64,000 bases of DNA from positions 352,693-416,692 of the forward strand of contig VZSF01002066.1 of the NCBI GenBank assembly GCA_013398295.1, written 5' to 3'. The notes beneath the pieces were generated by a model. It saw only the letters and a list, made by a program, of their open reading frames with translations. It was not told where the DNA came from and searched no databases. Source of the stretch: Chionis minor (taxonomy: Eukaryota; Chordata; Aves; Charadriiformes; Chionididae). Positions 47,270-59,030 of the stretch are shown here, one piece after another (position 1 is the first letter of the stretch; every line of letters starts with the position of its first letter). The position numbers were made by a program, and so were the translations under genes.

Positions 47270-50200
47270 CCACTTGCAGACTCCCATGATCTGATGAGCC
47301 AAACTCTCTGCCTTTCCTTCCCTAGTCTCAGTGCGATTTCTATCATCAACAGACTGTGGTCTCCTGAGTTATTTTCCTGGATCCTTTCTAGATAGCCCAT
47401 GTTCTGCCCTTGAATGAACTTGGGGTGGTTGGAGCCTCTGTTTTCCTTTCTCTTTGTGGTACTATAATACACGTGCTGTGTCATAGGTGTGTAGAGAGGT
47501 CTGCAAATTAACGTGCTTTGGGGTCCTTGGATTAAATACTATGTAAGTGAAAAATAGTTAAAAGTCATTTTAGTGTCCCAGTGGGTCTGACATTCTTTTC
47601 TGCTCCCAGAAAGAGATTTGCTGTCTGCAAATCTCATGTTTCCAGAATTAGATTAGGAGTGTCAGATGTGCATTCTTGGGGCCTTCTGACCCAGATTAAC
47701 CCTGAAGCACAAAAATTTGATCATGTAGTTGCAGTACCAGAACAAAAATATACCCACCATGATCTACCACTGAACATAGGAGGCTTTTATATAGCGTACT
47801 GAAGGGGATGCGTTGAATGTATCTACAAGTTAAAGGCAGAGAGACTGTGTGCTAGAAGGATAGACACTGTGGTCAGGGTCAGGAAAGACAACTGGAATTC
47901 AGGGTAAATTCACTGATCTTGAAATTTTTTTTTTTTTTTTTTTATTTATTTTTTTTTTTAGAAAAAAGGGCCTTTCTGTTTACAGTGGTACAAGGCCATA
48001 ATGGGGAACTCTACTAAGAAAGAGATGTACCAAATGTATAAATGGTATTTTACGATACAACTGCCCACTTACTAAACTGCTAGTAGAGGATGATGATGTG
48101 GAAGTCTAAAAAGGAGTATAAGGAGGTATCCCATGTCTGAGCCATGATAAAGCTTGCTGGGGCTAAAAGTCATGAAGAATTGTTTGTCCTGCTTCTTGTC
48201 TGTGGTTGGACCAGTTGTTACAGAGAAGCCAAGGCAATGGTTGAAGGCAGATTGCAAAACCTGAAAGGAATAATTTCTGATGAGACGTTCAAGAGCAAAT
48301 ATAGTAAAAAATGCGTCTCGTAGGTATACTTGCTATGTTCTCACCATCTGGAAATAATAATGTGTATCTTTGCAAGAGAGGTTTGGAGATATGGCTTTTG
48401 TTGATTTCTTTCTTAGCAAGGGTGGAGTAATTTCTGAGGTGGGGGACTACTTCACTGCTGTGAAATATCTACTTGTGTAAATATGTTTACAGTGCTAAAT
48501 AATCAGAATGGGATTTCCAGCAATAAATCACTGTTCTAAATCAAGATTTGAGTTCAAATTCCGTTTATAAAGTCTGGTAGTTGAAGCTGCAGCATAACAC
48601 TCAGTCAGGATGGTGAACAGTTGATTTCAGCAGTGATTTAATTCATGTCAAAGGAAGCTGAACCCAAGCACGATATGGAAACTGGCTGTTGTTTGGACTG
48701 GCTCCTTGTTCATGAATGCACTCATGTTACTACATGTACAAAAAAAGAAGGAAAGAAAGCAAAACAGGAGAACACTTAACGTTCCTAAAGTAGTTTCCTC
48801 AAATTTCTCTGCAAACAATGTAAAATAACAACCTAATAATTTTGTATCTTAATCATGTTCAGTAAAGAAGTCCTTTAGATAATTGGCACTGCCTCTGTAC
48901 TAGGCCAAACTTTCTTTTAAGTTACAAATACTCACAAAAGGTTTACATTATAAGGAGCTGCTTTGGAGATGTGCAGATTTAGTTTGTAAGTACAAAGTGA
49001 ACATGCAAATTGCCTTATCTTGTGGGATTCACAAACAACCATCATTCAGATTGATTTAATACATAGCTTTTTATCTTTAAAAGTGTTAATTAGAAAATAG
49101 GGACAGTTCTCTGAACACTTAAGAGTAATAAATAGATCAAAACAGCATCCATGCTTCTGTGATGGAACTTCTGAAGACTTTATAAAGGGATTAATACAAT
49201 TGTCAAAAAGACCACAGTATACATATTTAATAGTGCTACCAAGCTACAATTACATTTTTAGGACTCTATTTGCTAAGCTTTTAAACACTCATTATACCAA
49301 AAAAAAAAAAAAAAGAGACAGAGGGAGAGGAAAAATAGGGATTTTCAGAACTTTATCGCATAACTCGGGATTGCTATGCCAGCAAGCTCTGCTCCAGGTC
49401 CGGAGTGACACAGCTGTGTTCAAGACACCCTGGCTTCCATTTAGCATCAGAAGTTGTTCAACAGTGTAAGAAAAAGACCTGGTGTAGTTTGGTCCTCTGC
49501 TTTTGCTTTACCACTGTAGGGTGTGCGGGGGGATGCCCACCGTGCCTGCAGGATGCTGCCCAATGCCTGCCTGGCTGGCAGGGCTCCTGATGCTGCCCAT
49601 GGATATCCTTGATCTTGTGTATGAGCTAAAGTTCCCTCTTTCTAAGGCTTAGAGATCTGTGTGCGTTTAGTCACATCAATAGTGTTCATGTAACTGCTAT
49701 TTTCCTTTAATTCCAATAACATGTTTGTTCTGTGTGTTTATTTCTATGTGTTCCTACCATTGCCCAACAAGATGACTCTGAATGAGATCACAACCACCAG
49801 CCATAATCAGTTGCAAGCTGATTACTTATCAACGAGTAAAATGGGGGAAAGGCAATTTGTCAGGCACACGATAACTAAACCAGATCTCCCTTAAAAAGGG
49901 AGAAAAAAACAGGTAGGGTCTTGAAATGTACTCAGGAAGTGAATAGTGTGAAGGACTAGAGGAAGAATTAATTTCAACACCCAAGGTCATCTACTTCTGA
50001 GAGTCTCACCTAAAATATGAGCACCAAGAGCTTTTATGGATTCAGTGGGGCCAGACTTTCACCCCACGAGAGAACAGCTGTAATACTCCTTTTCCTACTG
50101 CAATTTCCAAGTCATACCTGTCAGCAGCATGTAAAGCATGTTACAGCAACGAGATAAAAAAAATCTCTTTTCTCTCCCCAGCCTAAGTAATGGTTTTGAA

Positions 50201-50975
50201 TGTCCAGTATTTCTTTTTCCTGCTCAGTCCAATATATGTAAATGCAAGTCCCCATGAACAGTGGTTTCAACAAGTTGCTATTATTTCCATAAACCACATA
50301 ATACTACATTTGTAAGAGCTACATGTTTATGGGGGTAACTTCAGAGAGGGGCAAGTCTTGTGAATAACTGGTTCTGTGATGCAGATGGAAGGAGATTTTT
50401 CTCCACCTCCTGTTTGTCACTTTGCTGTCGGAGCACAGGAAGGCACCAGCTGCAGGAGCTGAGCCCTCCTGGGCTGATGAACCCAGCGCTGGGGACTGCA
50501 AGGGAAAGGGCTGAGATTTGCCCAGAGTAATGATGAGAGGGGTGGAACAAGCTGAGAAAAGAAGAGGAATCTACAGATTTTTACCTATGTTTGCTCAGCA
50601 CACTTCACATCAGATGTGCATCCTTCTCTGCAGCCTATTTAGTGAAGCTTGGCTTGGTTCACACTGGAATTAATAAATTAAGTCTTACTGTGCTTATGTT
50701 ACTACTTTGCTTTAAAACTTATACCAATGCCACCACAAGAAGATAGACAAGACTCTTATATTTTAATACAAACATCTAGATATCTGTAATTTGGAGAGAA
50801 GTTGCACATATATGCTGAGAGTACTTAGGAGAACATTTTATTTTCCGGATTTTAAAGGGTATCTGGCATTTTTCGTGGAAAGCCGCACGTGTTTGAAGAC
50901 TGTTGTTGCATTTAAAGCATTTAATATTTTATCAGGATGAAATATGCAGTTAACTTCTATTGCTTGGGAAGTGGT
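47270..50975. other. Noncoding stretch, no gene recognised
   Basis: T-rich tract at 47924-47960 and A15 near 49300; otherwise AT-rich unique-looking DNA. The short frame 49405-49590 and the frames near 50319-50550 have no known domain. Confidence 0.5.
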
Positions 50976-50979
50976 AGAA

Positions 50980-51455
50980 ACGGAAATATTGGTTGGCAGT
51001 GCTTCACTGAGCCTTGGAAATGTTCTGGGAGGGAAACTTCACAGCCTCTCTGGGCTTCTGTTCTGGCACTGCATCACCCACCTCATGACAAAGTTTTTCC
51101 TAACGTCCAAGCTCAACCTTCCAAGTTACAAATTGTCACCCTTGTTCTATTTACTGCCTCTACCAAGAAGAGTTTGCTCCATCATCTTTGGAAGCAGTGG
51201 TTTGAGCTACTATTGGATTTCCCCCTAGTGCCCTCTTCAAGATATGACATAGGTCCAGCTTCCCCAAGATCTTTTTTGTCATGTTCTCCAGGCATCTGAT
51301 GACCTTCGTCACCTCTTCTGGACTTTCTCCAATTTCTCCATGTCCCTCTTGCCCTTGGGGGCCCAACCTGGGTGGCACATACCAGAGTGCCCTCACCATC
51401 CTGAGCAGAGGGGGATGATAACCTCCCTCCATCTACTGCCACGCTCCTTCCCACG
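50980..51455 (-). mobile_element. Old, diverged CR1 LINE fragment
   Basis: Read on the minus strand, the blocks 'gtagatggagggaggttatc', 'atccccctctgctcagga', 'tggtgagggcactctgg', 'gttgggcccccaagggc', 'ggacgttaggaaaaac' and 'gcagtgccagaacagaagcc' follow the same order as the CR1 copy at 54253-54938 (for example 'ggtggagggaggtcatcctc' and 'ctggtgaggccgtatctgg' there). It covers the end of ORF2 but lacks a clear 3' terminus. Frames are broken by substitutions and small gaps, so it is much older than the other copies. The plus-strand frame 50937-51299 is antisense to it and not a gene. Confidence 0.8.
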
Positions 51456-54250
51456 TAGATCAATGTGTGGTTTGCCCACGGGCTCCTCCTACAAAGTTAG
51501 GAGTAAAGTGAGCAGGTAGAGTGAGATTTCTTCATTAACTTTGTTAATTTTCTGTGATGTTATGGCCCTGGAGGACCCCATAGCAGATAAACACCAGTTG
51601 TGCTAGGTGCTGTACAAGCACAGAAAGAAAAAGTCGGTTGCTGTTGTGAAGAGCTCAGTCTGCACATGTCACAGGAGGCAACAGATGGTACAGGCTGTCG
51701 AGATAGTATGAGAAGAAATGAGACAATATTTATAAACATGATAGACAGCAGTCTCAGTACACAAGCAGGCAAGACATTGTCAAGGTTTTTGCAGGCATCA
51801 CAGGAGGGATTTTGGAGCTGAGTAAGGAAGTGGTTTTCCAGCTGCTTGTAGGAAGCTGCTCCCAGATGCGAGGGAGAGCGTGGAGATGCTCGAGATAGAA
51901 ACAGTAGAATTTTCATTCAAATTTAAGTAATAAAGGATATTCATCAAGGTGGAGTTTGATAAAGTTCTGACTGGGATTGGAGGATTGCTGGGGACGGTGG
52001 GAGGTTGGGTTCAGTGACCCAACAGGTCCCGCCTGGTCCCATTTCAGATTTTTTTGAGGGGTTTTTGGTGGCTGTTTTTGAGAATGTGAAGAAAAGGGAT
52101 CAGGAGGGAGAAAGCGTTCTCTTCTTATTCAGCATTAGCCACAGGCCCCAGTGGCGCAACGTGGCAGCACGTGTGCCCTGGGCTTTCTCCCTGTGCTGCC
52201 GCAGGGTCCAGCCTGTCTGGGCAGAGTCATGAGCACAATCTCTGCCTTGTCAACTGAATAGCACCGCGGTACTTTTAGCCATGTAAAAATGCAATGTCTG
52301 TTGTACAGTGTCGTATGTGGTTGTGTTAAACGGGGTGGATTATCTTGTGAAAACCTGCATCCTAATTCTGATGTGAATGTAAATACGACTTGGGTATTAT
52401 GTAGCTCTGGCTTTGGAGCTCTCTAATGTTTATTTCAAAGTCATAATAGCCTCAATAATGTTCAAAGAGCTGTTTGGTTTGGAAGTAAAATATATATTAC
52501 ATAAACTAGTTTTGTAGTCATCAGTATACCTAACTTTTTTCAACTGTTATGTCTGGAGTTCATTTTCTTGAGTTTTCTTTATCTCAGCTCCTGATCATTA
52601 CTTTCTTTGCCAACCTGGAGCTTTGTTTTCTTTCAGATTTGTTCCCTCCATTCCTTCTACTGAAATGGGAGTAAGGTTTCTACCCTAACCATTCATTATT
52701 TTTTTTCTTGGAGAAAGAATAATGTGAAAATGTGGAAAATAATAGATATATGGCGGGAGAAGTGTCTTTTTCAGGTATGAGTTAGTTTTCCTGACTTAAC
52801 ACGTTAAGTTTCTATCACGTCAATGAAATAATGTGACCTGAGATGATATGTCAGAAACTGCAAATGCCTCATGAAAATAGAAATGCTAGCATAGAGTGGA
52901 GAACTTGCTATCTGCACATTCATAACATCAACCTTTGTAGCACAAATTCCAGCTTACATCAGGTCTGTTTTTAATAAGATGAATCAATTCCATCCCACTT
53001 CTAAGGGCAGAAGTTGCTTGTTCGTATTACTAGTCAACAACTCAACACCATTTTTACTAACGCTGCAGAAAGAGAGAAACCTAGCACATTCTAATGAAAA
53101 GTGAACAATTGTTTGGAAACTTGATAATGTGCTATAATACATTAGCTGAAGAGTGGGCAGAGGCTGTGTTAAGAGAATTGACCTTTACATGCAATACCTT
53201 TTGAGAGATAGGGAGGAAGAAATACATCATTAAGTAGAAGAAGAAACAGAAGAGAAAAAGGTGGGATAGGAATTCTGACAAAAAGACAAGATTACACTGG
53301 TTTTGGTAGGTTTTCAGATGAGAAACACCTACCTCTGGAAGCATTTTATAACCAGGATATTAAGCAATTCTCCCATGATAGCTACTTCATATCATCATGT
53401 TTTATGGCTTTGCATTTGTCTGAGTATCAGAATAACAGTAATGTTTCACAATTACATAATGCTTTTTTGCTTTTAAATTCACAATAAATAAAAGGTGGGT
53501 GAATATTATGGGACTTTCTGCTGGCTTCAGAGGGCTTTGAGTTTCCTATCACTCCTTTTCACAAATCTCCTTTATTCCTTTGCCCTTGTCTTCAGATGCT
53601 TTGCCCATCCTTAAAACAGTCAGAATAAATGACATCATAGTTAGCAAAGACCAGTGAATAACACTAAGTGATACCTACATTTGTCAATAAACCTTTTAAA
53701 ACTCCTTTGTCACCCAGGAAACCAAACTGGAAACTAGACAGTAGGTGACTCAGGTAATTTCAGAACTGGAGGTTTGTTTAATTGACATAACTGCAGAAAT
53801 TTGTATTACAATGATTCCCCGTGCCTTGTTAACTTTTATATTTAATGCAATTTATTTTATAGCATTGTCTTGGTTTTTGTTGCCAGCTTATCACATGTTC
53901 TTGTGTTAGAAATGCATTTCCTGCATCGTTGCCATCACTGGGGAAGCTGATGGTGTTGATGGTGAAGTGGTTTGCACCGAGAATGGAGGGGTGTATTTGA
54001 CTTTGACTTGAACTTCCTTCCCTAATCTCATGTGTGCATTCTTGTGCTGCCTTTTTGTACTCAGAAGTGGAACAGAGGGAGAGGGCTCATGGGGATCTGT
54101 CAAGTCATGGATGGGGAGCTGCTTGCTGACATGTGATCAGAAGGAGCTCTGCAAACGTGCTAGAGTAGCCGAATAGCTCTCTGCTCATTCTTAAGTCCAC
54201 TGGGAATTTGAAGATGCAACTGGGATGTATTATTGCCTTGCTTAAGGCTT
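51456..54250. other. Noncoding stretch, no gene recognised
   Basis: No exon or known repeat recognised. AT-rich from 52250 on. The frame 51560-51916 minus (118 codons) has no recognisable domain. Confidence 0.5.
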
Positions 54251-54252
54251 TA

Positions 54253-54938
54253 GCTGCTGGAAAGCAGCTCTGCAATGAGGGACCTGGGAGTCCTCGTGGA
54301 CAACAGGATGACCATGAGCCAGCAATGTGCCCGTGTGGCCAAGAAGGCTGATGGCATCCTGGGGTGCCTTAAAAAACAGTGTGGCCAGCAGGTGGAGGGA
54401 GGTCATCCTCCCCCTTTACTCTGCCCTGGTGAGGCCGTATCTGGAGCACTGTGTGCAGTTCTGGGCTCCCCGGTTCAAGAAGGACAGGGAACTGCTGTAG
54501 AGGGGACAGCAAAGGGCTACAAAGATGATTGGGGGACTGGAACATCTTTCTTATGAGGAAAGGCTGAGGTACTCAGGTCTTTTTAGCCTGGGGAAGAGAA
54601 GACTGAGTGGGATCTCATCAATGCTTACAAATACTTAAAGGGAAAGTGCCAGGAGGATGGGCCCAGTCTTTTTTCAGTGATAGGACAAAAGGCAACAGGC
54701 ACAAACTTGAATATAAGAAGTTCCCTCTCAACACGAGGAGGAACTTCTTTCCTTTGAGGGTGGCAGAGCACTGGAACATGCTGCCCAGAGAGGTGGTGGA
54801 GTCTCCGACTCTGGAGACATTCCCAACCCGCCTGGACGCCATCCTGTGCAACCTGCTGTAGGTGGACCTGCTCTGGCAGGGGGGTCACACTAGATGGTCT
54901 CCTGAAGTTCCTTCCAGCCCCTGTGATTCTGTGGTTGG
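54253..54938 (+). mobile_element. CR1 LINE, longest copy, ORF2 frameshifted
   Basis: Begins 'gctgctggaaagcagctctg' and runs 686 bp through 'gagggacctgggagtcctcg', 'aggccgtatctggagcactg', 'ataggacaaaaggcaacagg', 'aggtggtggagtctccgact' to 'ttctgtggttgg'. It covers the C-terminal region of ORF2 (DLGVLVDNRM then LRVAEHWNMLPREVVESP). The first block is read in the frame of 54275 and the last in the frame of 54607, a different frame; the translation of 54275 leaves the CR1 pattern near 54375, so at least one indel breaks it. The 5' part with the catalytic domains is missing. The 3' part is the same subfamily type as 26158-26478. Confidence 0.96.
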
Positions 54939-56789
54939 AAAAGTCAACATTCAGCCAAGCATTTCAGTCATACAGTCAAGAGACAAGTAGTTGGGAATGT
55001 TGATATCCACTTTATTGTTACTAGGTTTCAGAGTTAATATTAAGAAAGAGAAATGTGTCATTTCACCCTGCAATCTGCCAGGCTACCCTTTTTTGCAAGA
55101 CGATGAAAACAGGACTTTTTCATATGTAGATGTACCACTAACAGGGTCTGCAGTTTAATGCTTTTAAGAGAAGTGAAGTTTCTAACTTATAATCCTCCTG
55201 CACGCTTCTGCAGCAAATTCCAGGGTTGCAGAATTGCAGTATTCACAGGGGCCCACACAGTTTTAGGTCACTTAGTTCAGGAAGCATTTAAATCTCGACT
55301 GAGTGTGGATAGCCATATCTAGTTACACTTCATGATGCCTCCGTGTCTGATTTTTAGTTCCGTGAGTTCTTCCTGCACTGGTGAATATGACATTTTGGGG
55401 TCTATTCAATACCTGAAACTTGAGGAATATGAACTCAAAAGCTAAAGAAATTGTACAGTCCTCCCTAAAGTGAAACTGCTGCTGAGTGCCTGTGGCCAAA
55501 ACAGCCTTCTCCTTCCAGTTCATCAAGGACAACCTGTCCTAGTGCTATGCCAACATTTCTTGCTTTCTGTCGCATCTCTTGGGTAAGCCCCATAAGCAGT
55601 GACCTTGTGACTAAACGCCTGCCAGATCTTCTTTCTGGCAAAAACAGCTGCTACTCTTGGCACATTCAAATGCCTGTTCAAATTTTAGGAAGTCCTCTAT
55701 GAGGTGTTCATTTTGTTCTCCTTTAACTGTGGAGAAGCATTTCTCTAATAAGGAGAAAGACTAGGGAATTACAAAATATAACTGGAGACACTGGTGGGCA
55801 TTGGCTGCTTTTGCATGTCATTCTGCATGTCTTCCTCATCTGTGGTATTTTCTTCTAAAATATAAATGGCATCATTCATGTCACCAGGAATTAATTCATT
55901 ATTGTTAAAAATGCAACTGGAAATTAAAGTCAGTATGTCTGTAAAGCTCTGCATTTACATCAGTCTTTTGGATTCCAGCATGTGACTTCAAGGTCTGGCA
56001 CTGTCCATAGACAATTAATGGGATTTTTAAAAAAGTAAATGTACGTGTAACACTCTGGACTGATGTAAGAGCAATTTCCACCTTAGAGGCCTTTTAAAGT
56101 AGTTTATGGGGTCTTTGGATATTTCACAATACTAGGCAAAGCTTGTTAGCCCCTGCCCAGAACAGACTGTTTGGATTTGTCTTATTTGTTTCCTGGCAAT
56201 GAGAGATTTGAAAAATCACACTTGGTGCCTTTCTGGCACCTAAACGTAATGAAAAATATGGCCCCAATTTCTTAAAATCTTACTTGGTAAATGGCATCAA
56301 GTCACTTTTGTAATAGATACTTTTGAGCGTGCGTAAATACCTCTGAGCTTGCACCTGACTATCTGGTATTTGCGAGTGAACAAAAGATCACCAACCCATT
56401 TCTGTGAAATAGGATCAATGGGCAGCAAACACCAGGATATTTACAGTATAAATTATGATAAAGAATCCCTAGATGAGCAGGTTAGGGTTTAAAGAGGAAT
56501 TAAACTCCTGTCTAGATACAGGTGCTTGCAGGGGACAGGTTTTTATGCATGTGTCGCCGTAGAGATTTGCTATACAGAGCCTTCATCACAACGCATGGGC
56601 CACTTGTTTCTTACATCTGCAGATGTAAAAATCGGATTTGTCTTTCTGGAACACAATCTGTACAAAGCATAACTGATTTAAAATTAAACCTTTGGCAGAA
56701 CCGCCATTTCACAGGCTACAGGATTTTTGTTTTGTTCCTAGATGGGTGTTTAGAGAGAGTTGTTGAGTAATGTTATGACTTTGGTGCAG

Positions 56790-57190
56790 GCCAGCAATGG
56801 ACATGCCTTTGGTATTAATATTATTTAACATAATGTAATTGCATTAATGCTGGCTAAGTGTATTCATGTTGAAAACATGTATTGATTGTTAATAGTAAAG
56901 CTGCAGCCTTTTAACACCAACTGTTGATTCATTGTCTGTGGAAGCGAGGAGTCTTAAGGGCAAGGATAATTTATACTTGCCAAATCACTTAGAGAAAATT
57001 CCAAGTGCATTGACATTTGCATATTCAGAAATATAGAGGGTAATTAGGGATAGGCTAAATATTTGCCCATTTCTCTGTTTTAAATCACGAACTTGGAATG
57101 AACTGGCTGGCTCAAGATTTCCTGATTGGAAGCAAATTATGAAAAGAAACTCAGTCCCCCTCAAGTCATGATAAAATATTTTATGGTCTC
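56790..57190. promoter_or_regulatory. Possible conserved noncoding element
   Basis: A repeat-free, CpG-poor AT-rich block with stacked TAAT cores (ggtattaatattatttaac near 56810, taattgcattaatg near 56836, gggtaattaggga near 57039) and an octamer-like atttgcatatt near 57016. A perfect 14-bp palindrome ataaaatattttat lies at 57171-57184. Texture matches developmental enhancers; conservation untested. Confidence 0.33.
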
Positions 57191-58934
57191 ATAACATCTC
57201 AAGTTTGAGGAGGGAAAAAACAAAACACAAAATCTCCCTAACCCTCAGTCTCATACTGGTTCACAACCTCGCAAAGGGTTCCCCAGCTGTGTTTCTAAGT
57301 CAATAAAGGGAAAGTAGCCTACGAAGAAGTTCTACCAAATATTGCAGAACAAAACCTGTAGGATTCTACTGATATTGAAGGGGTTCTGTTACTCTAGAAT
57401 TACTCGGGGATCTCACAGCATAAAAGCTGACTGAGATTTCTCTCTCTGCAGTTTTGTACCAACCTACAGAGCTCTGAAACAGAGATACAGTTCTCTGCTA
57501 AACCCCATGGGATGTGGGAAAAGCATGAAGAAATCCTGTATTTGTTAATTTAAGAGGGTTTCTTTTTTATAAGACCTTAGGGGGAAAAAAATATGCATTT
57601 TATGTCAGTGAATAAGAATTGGGACAAGAAACTATTTAAAAACAAATATCCCTCCTTTTAATTTCATTTTAATATACTTGAATGTTTGAATTGTTCATAG
57701 AACAAAAACCTAATTATGCACCCAGATACTCCAGCACCTGAGTAGCTCTATGTACCTGTGTCATATCAGTGAAATAATTTGAAAGTGCAGTTTATAAATG
57801 CCCTGAATGGATCCTTTAGTCTGTAAGATTTTTCCAGTAAAAACAGAGTGGATGAAAAATACAAAATTGCTGAAATACCATTGTGCTGTATGTTATAGTG
57901 CTATTGTTTCTCTCAGCTGTAACTGGCTTTGTTCTTGATGACCACTGTAAGATTCACCTTTGAATGTGTAGAATAATGGTTTATTTTTTTGTTTGTTCTG
58001 GTTTCATTAATTTGTGGATTAGCTGAGGAAAAGAAGCAATTGCACTCGTACCCCCTTCGAGTGACATTTGGTTCCTTCTATTTTTCTTCATTTCCCTAAT
58101 ATTTGCTGTTCCTTATACATTCCTTCTCTTGCCTTTTCTTTTCTCATTTCTCAGCCTCCTCTTCTCTCCCGGGACCACGTTTTGACACCCTTAAGCAGTG
58201 AATTGGTCTTTGCTTACTGTAATACTCACATCAATCTTGTGGTTGTGGCTCTGGCCCTTATTCCTGATTCCATAATAGTTTCCCGTCCTCCCCCACCTCT
58301 TCTCTTTTATCTGTCTTTTAGGAGAATAATGTCTTTCAAAACTTTAGTGAGTGGGAATAGCAGTGTCTGTGAATATTTATTTGCTGTATAAATACTCCAA
58401 AGCTTATTCTTCATAGTGGCCACCCACGTTGCTGCATGTTCTCAGAACATCTTATGTTATTTTTCTGTGCAGCGAAACCTCACGTGTTTTGCTAATTTTG
58501 TTGAGTAAAGACATGCTCAGGTTGCTGACATTTTCATCTGAATTTGGTAAAAATGAAAAAGAAAATGCAAGTGTTGTCCTATGTCACCTATAAATAGGAG
58601 AGAGCTTCACTTCAGTGTTGCACTCTAATTTCTCTTGCCCAAATTGTGCAAAACCTGTGCCACCTTGGTGTTGGCTAGTCTTTGCGTAAGGATGGAAGAT
58701 ATTTATTCCCCGTAGCAGCTCTGGGTTGCAGTATACTTTGAGTGAACATTTGAGAGATCCTTCTGGGAGGATTTCCAGGAGGCAGCCTTGCTGATGGACT
58801 GCACTTCCCACGTAGGGATGTGGTTTTTTACCTTTCCACTGTGTAGTCTTTCCGTGTGGTGTGAATGGTTTGGAGTGAGACTGAGAAATCTGCCAGTAAC
58901 TTTATCTTCCCTGGCCCTACTCCGCAGAAGTGCA

Positions 58935-59030
58935 CAGGCACAAACTCCTCTTTAAGCACGTGAGGATTGGTAAATTCAGTGGGACTATTCATATGCTTAA
59001 AATTAAGCTCTCTATACTTAAGGGCTACAG
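58935..59030. repeat. Possible old sauropsid dispersed repeat fragment
   Basis: tttaagcacgtgaggat, attcagtgggactattcata, tgcttaaaattaagc and acttaagggct follow a dispersed amniote sequence with 'cttaagcacatg', 'tcaatgggactactcacatg' and 'cttaaagttaagcac' blocks. Recognised by eye; family name unknown to me. Confidence 0.4.

Noticed and set aside
50937..51299. 120-codon plus-strand open frame
   Set aside because: It is antisense to an old CR1 fragment.
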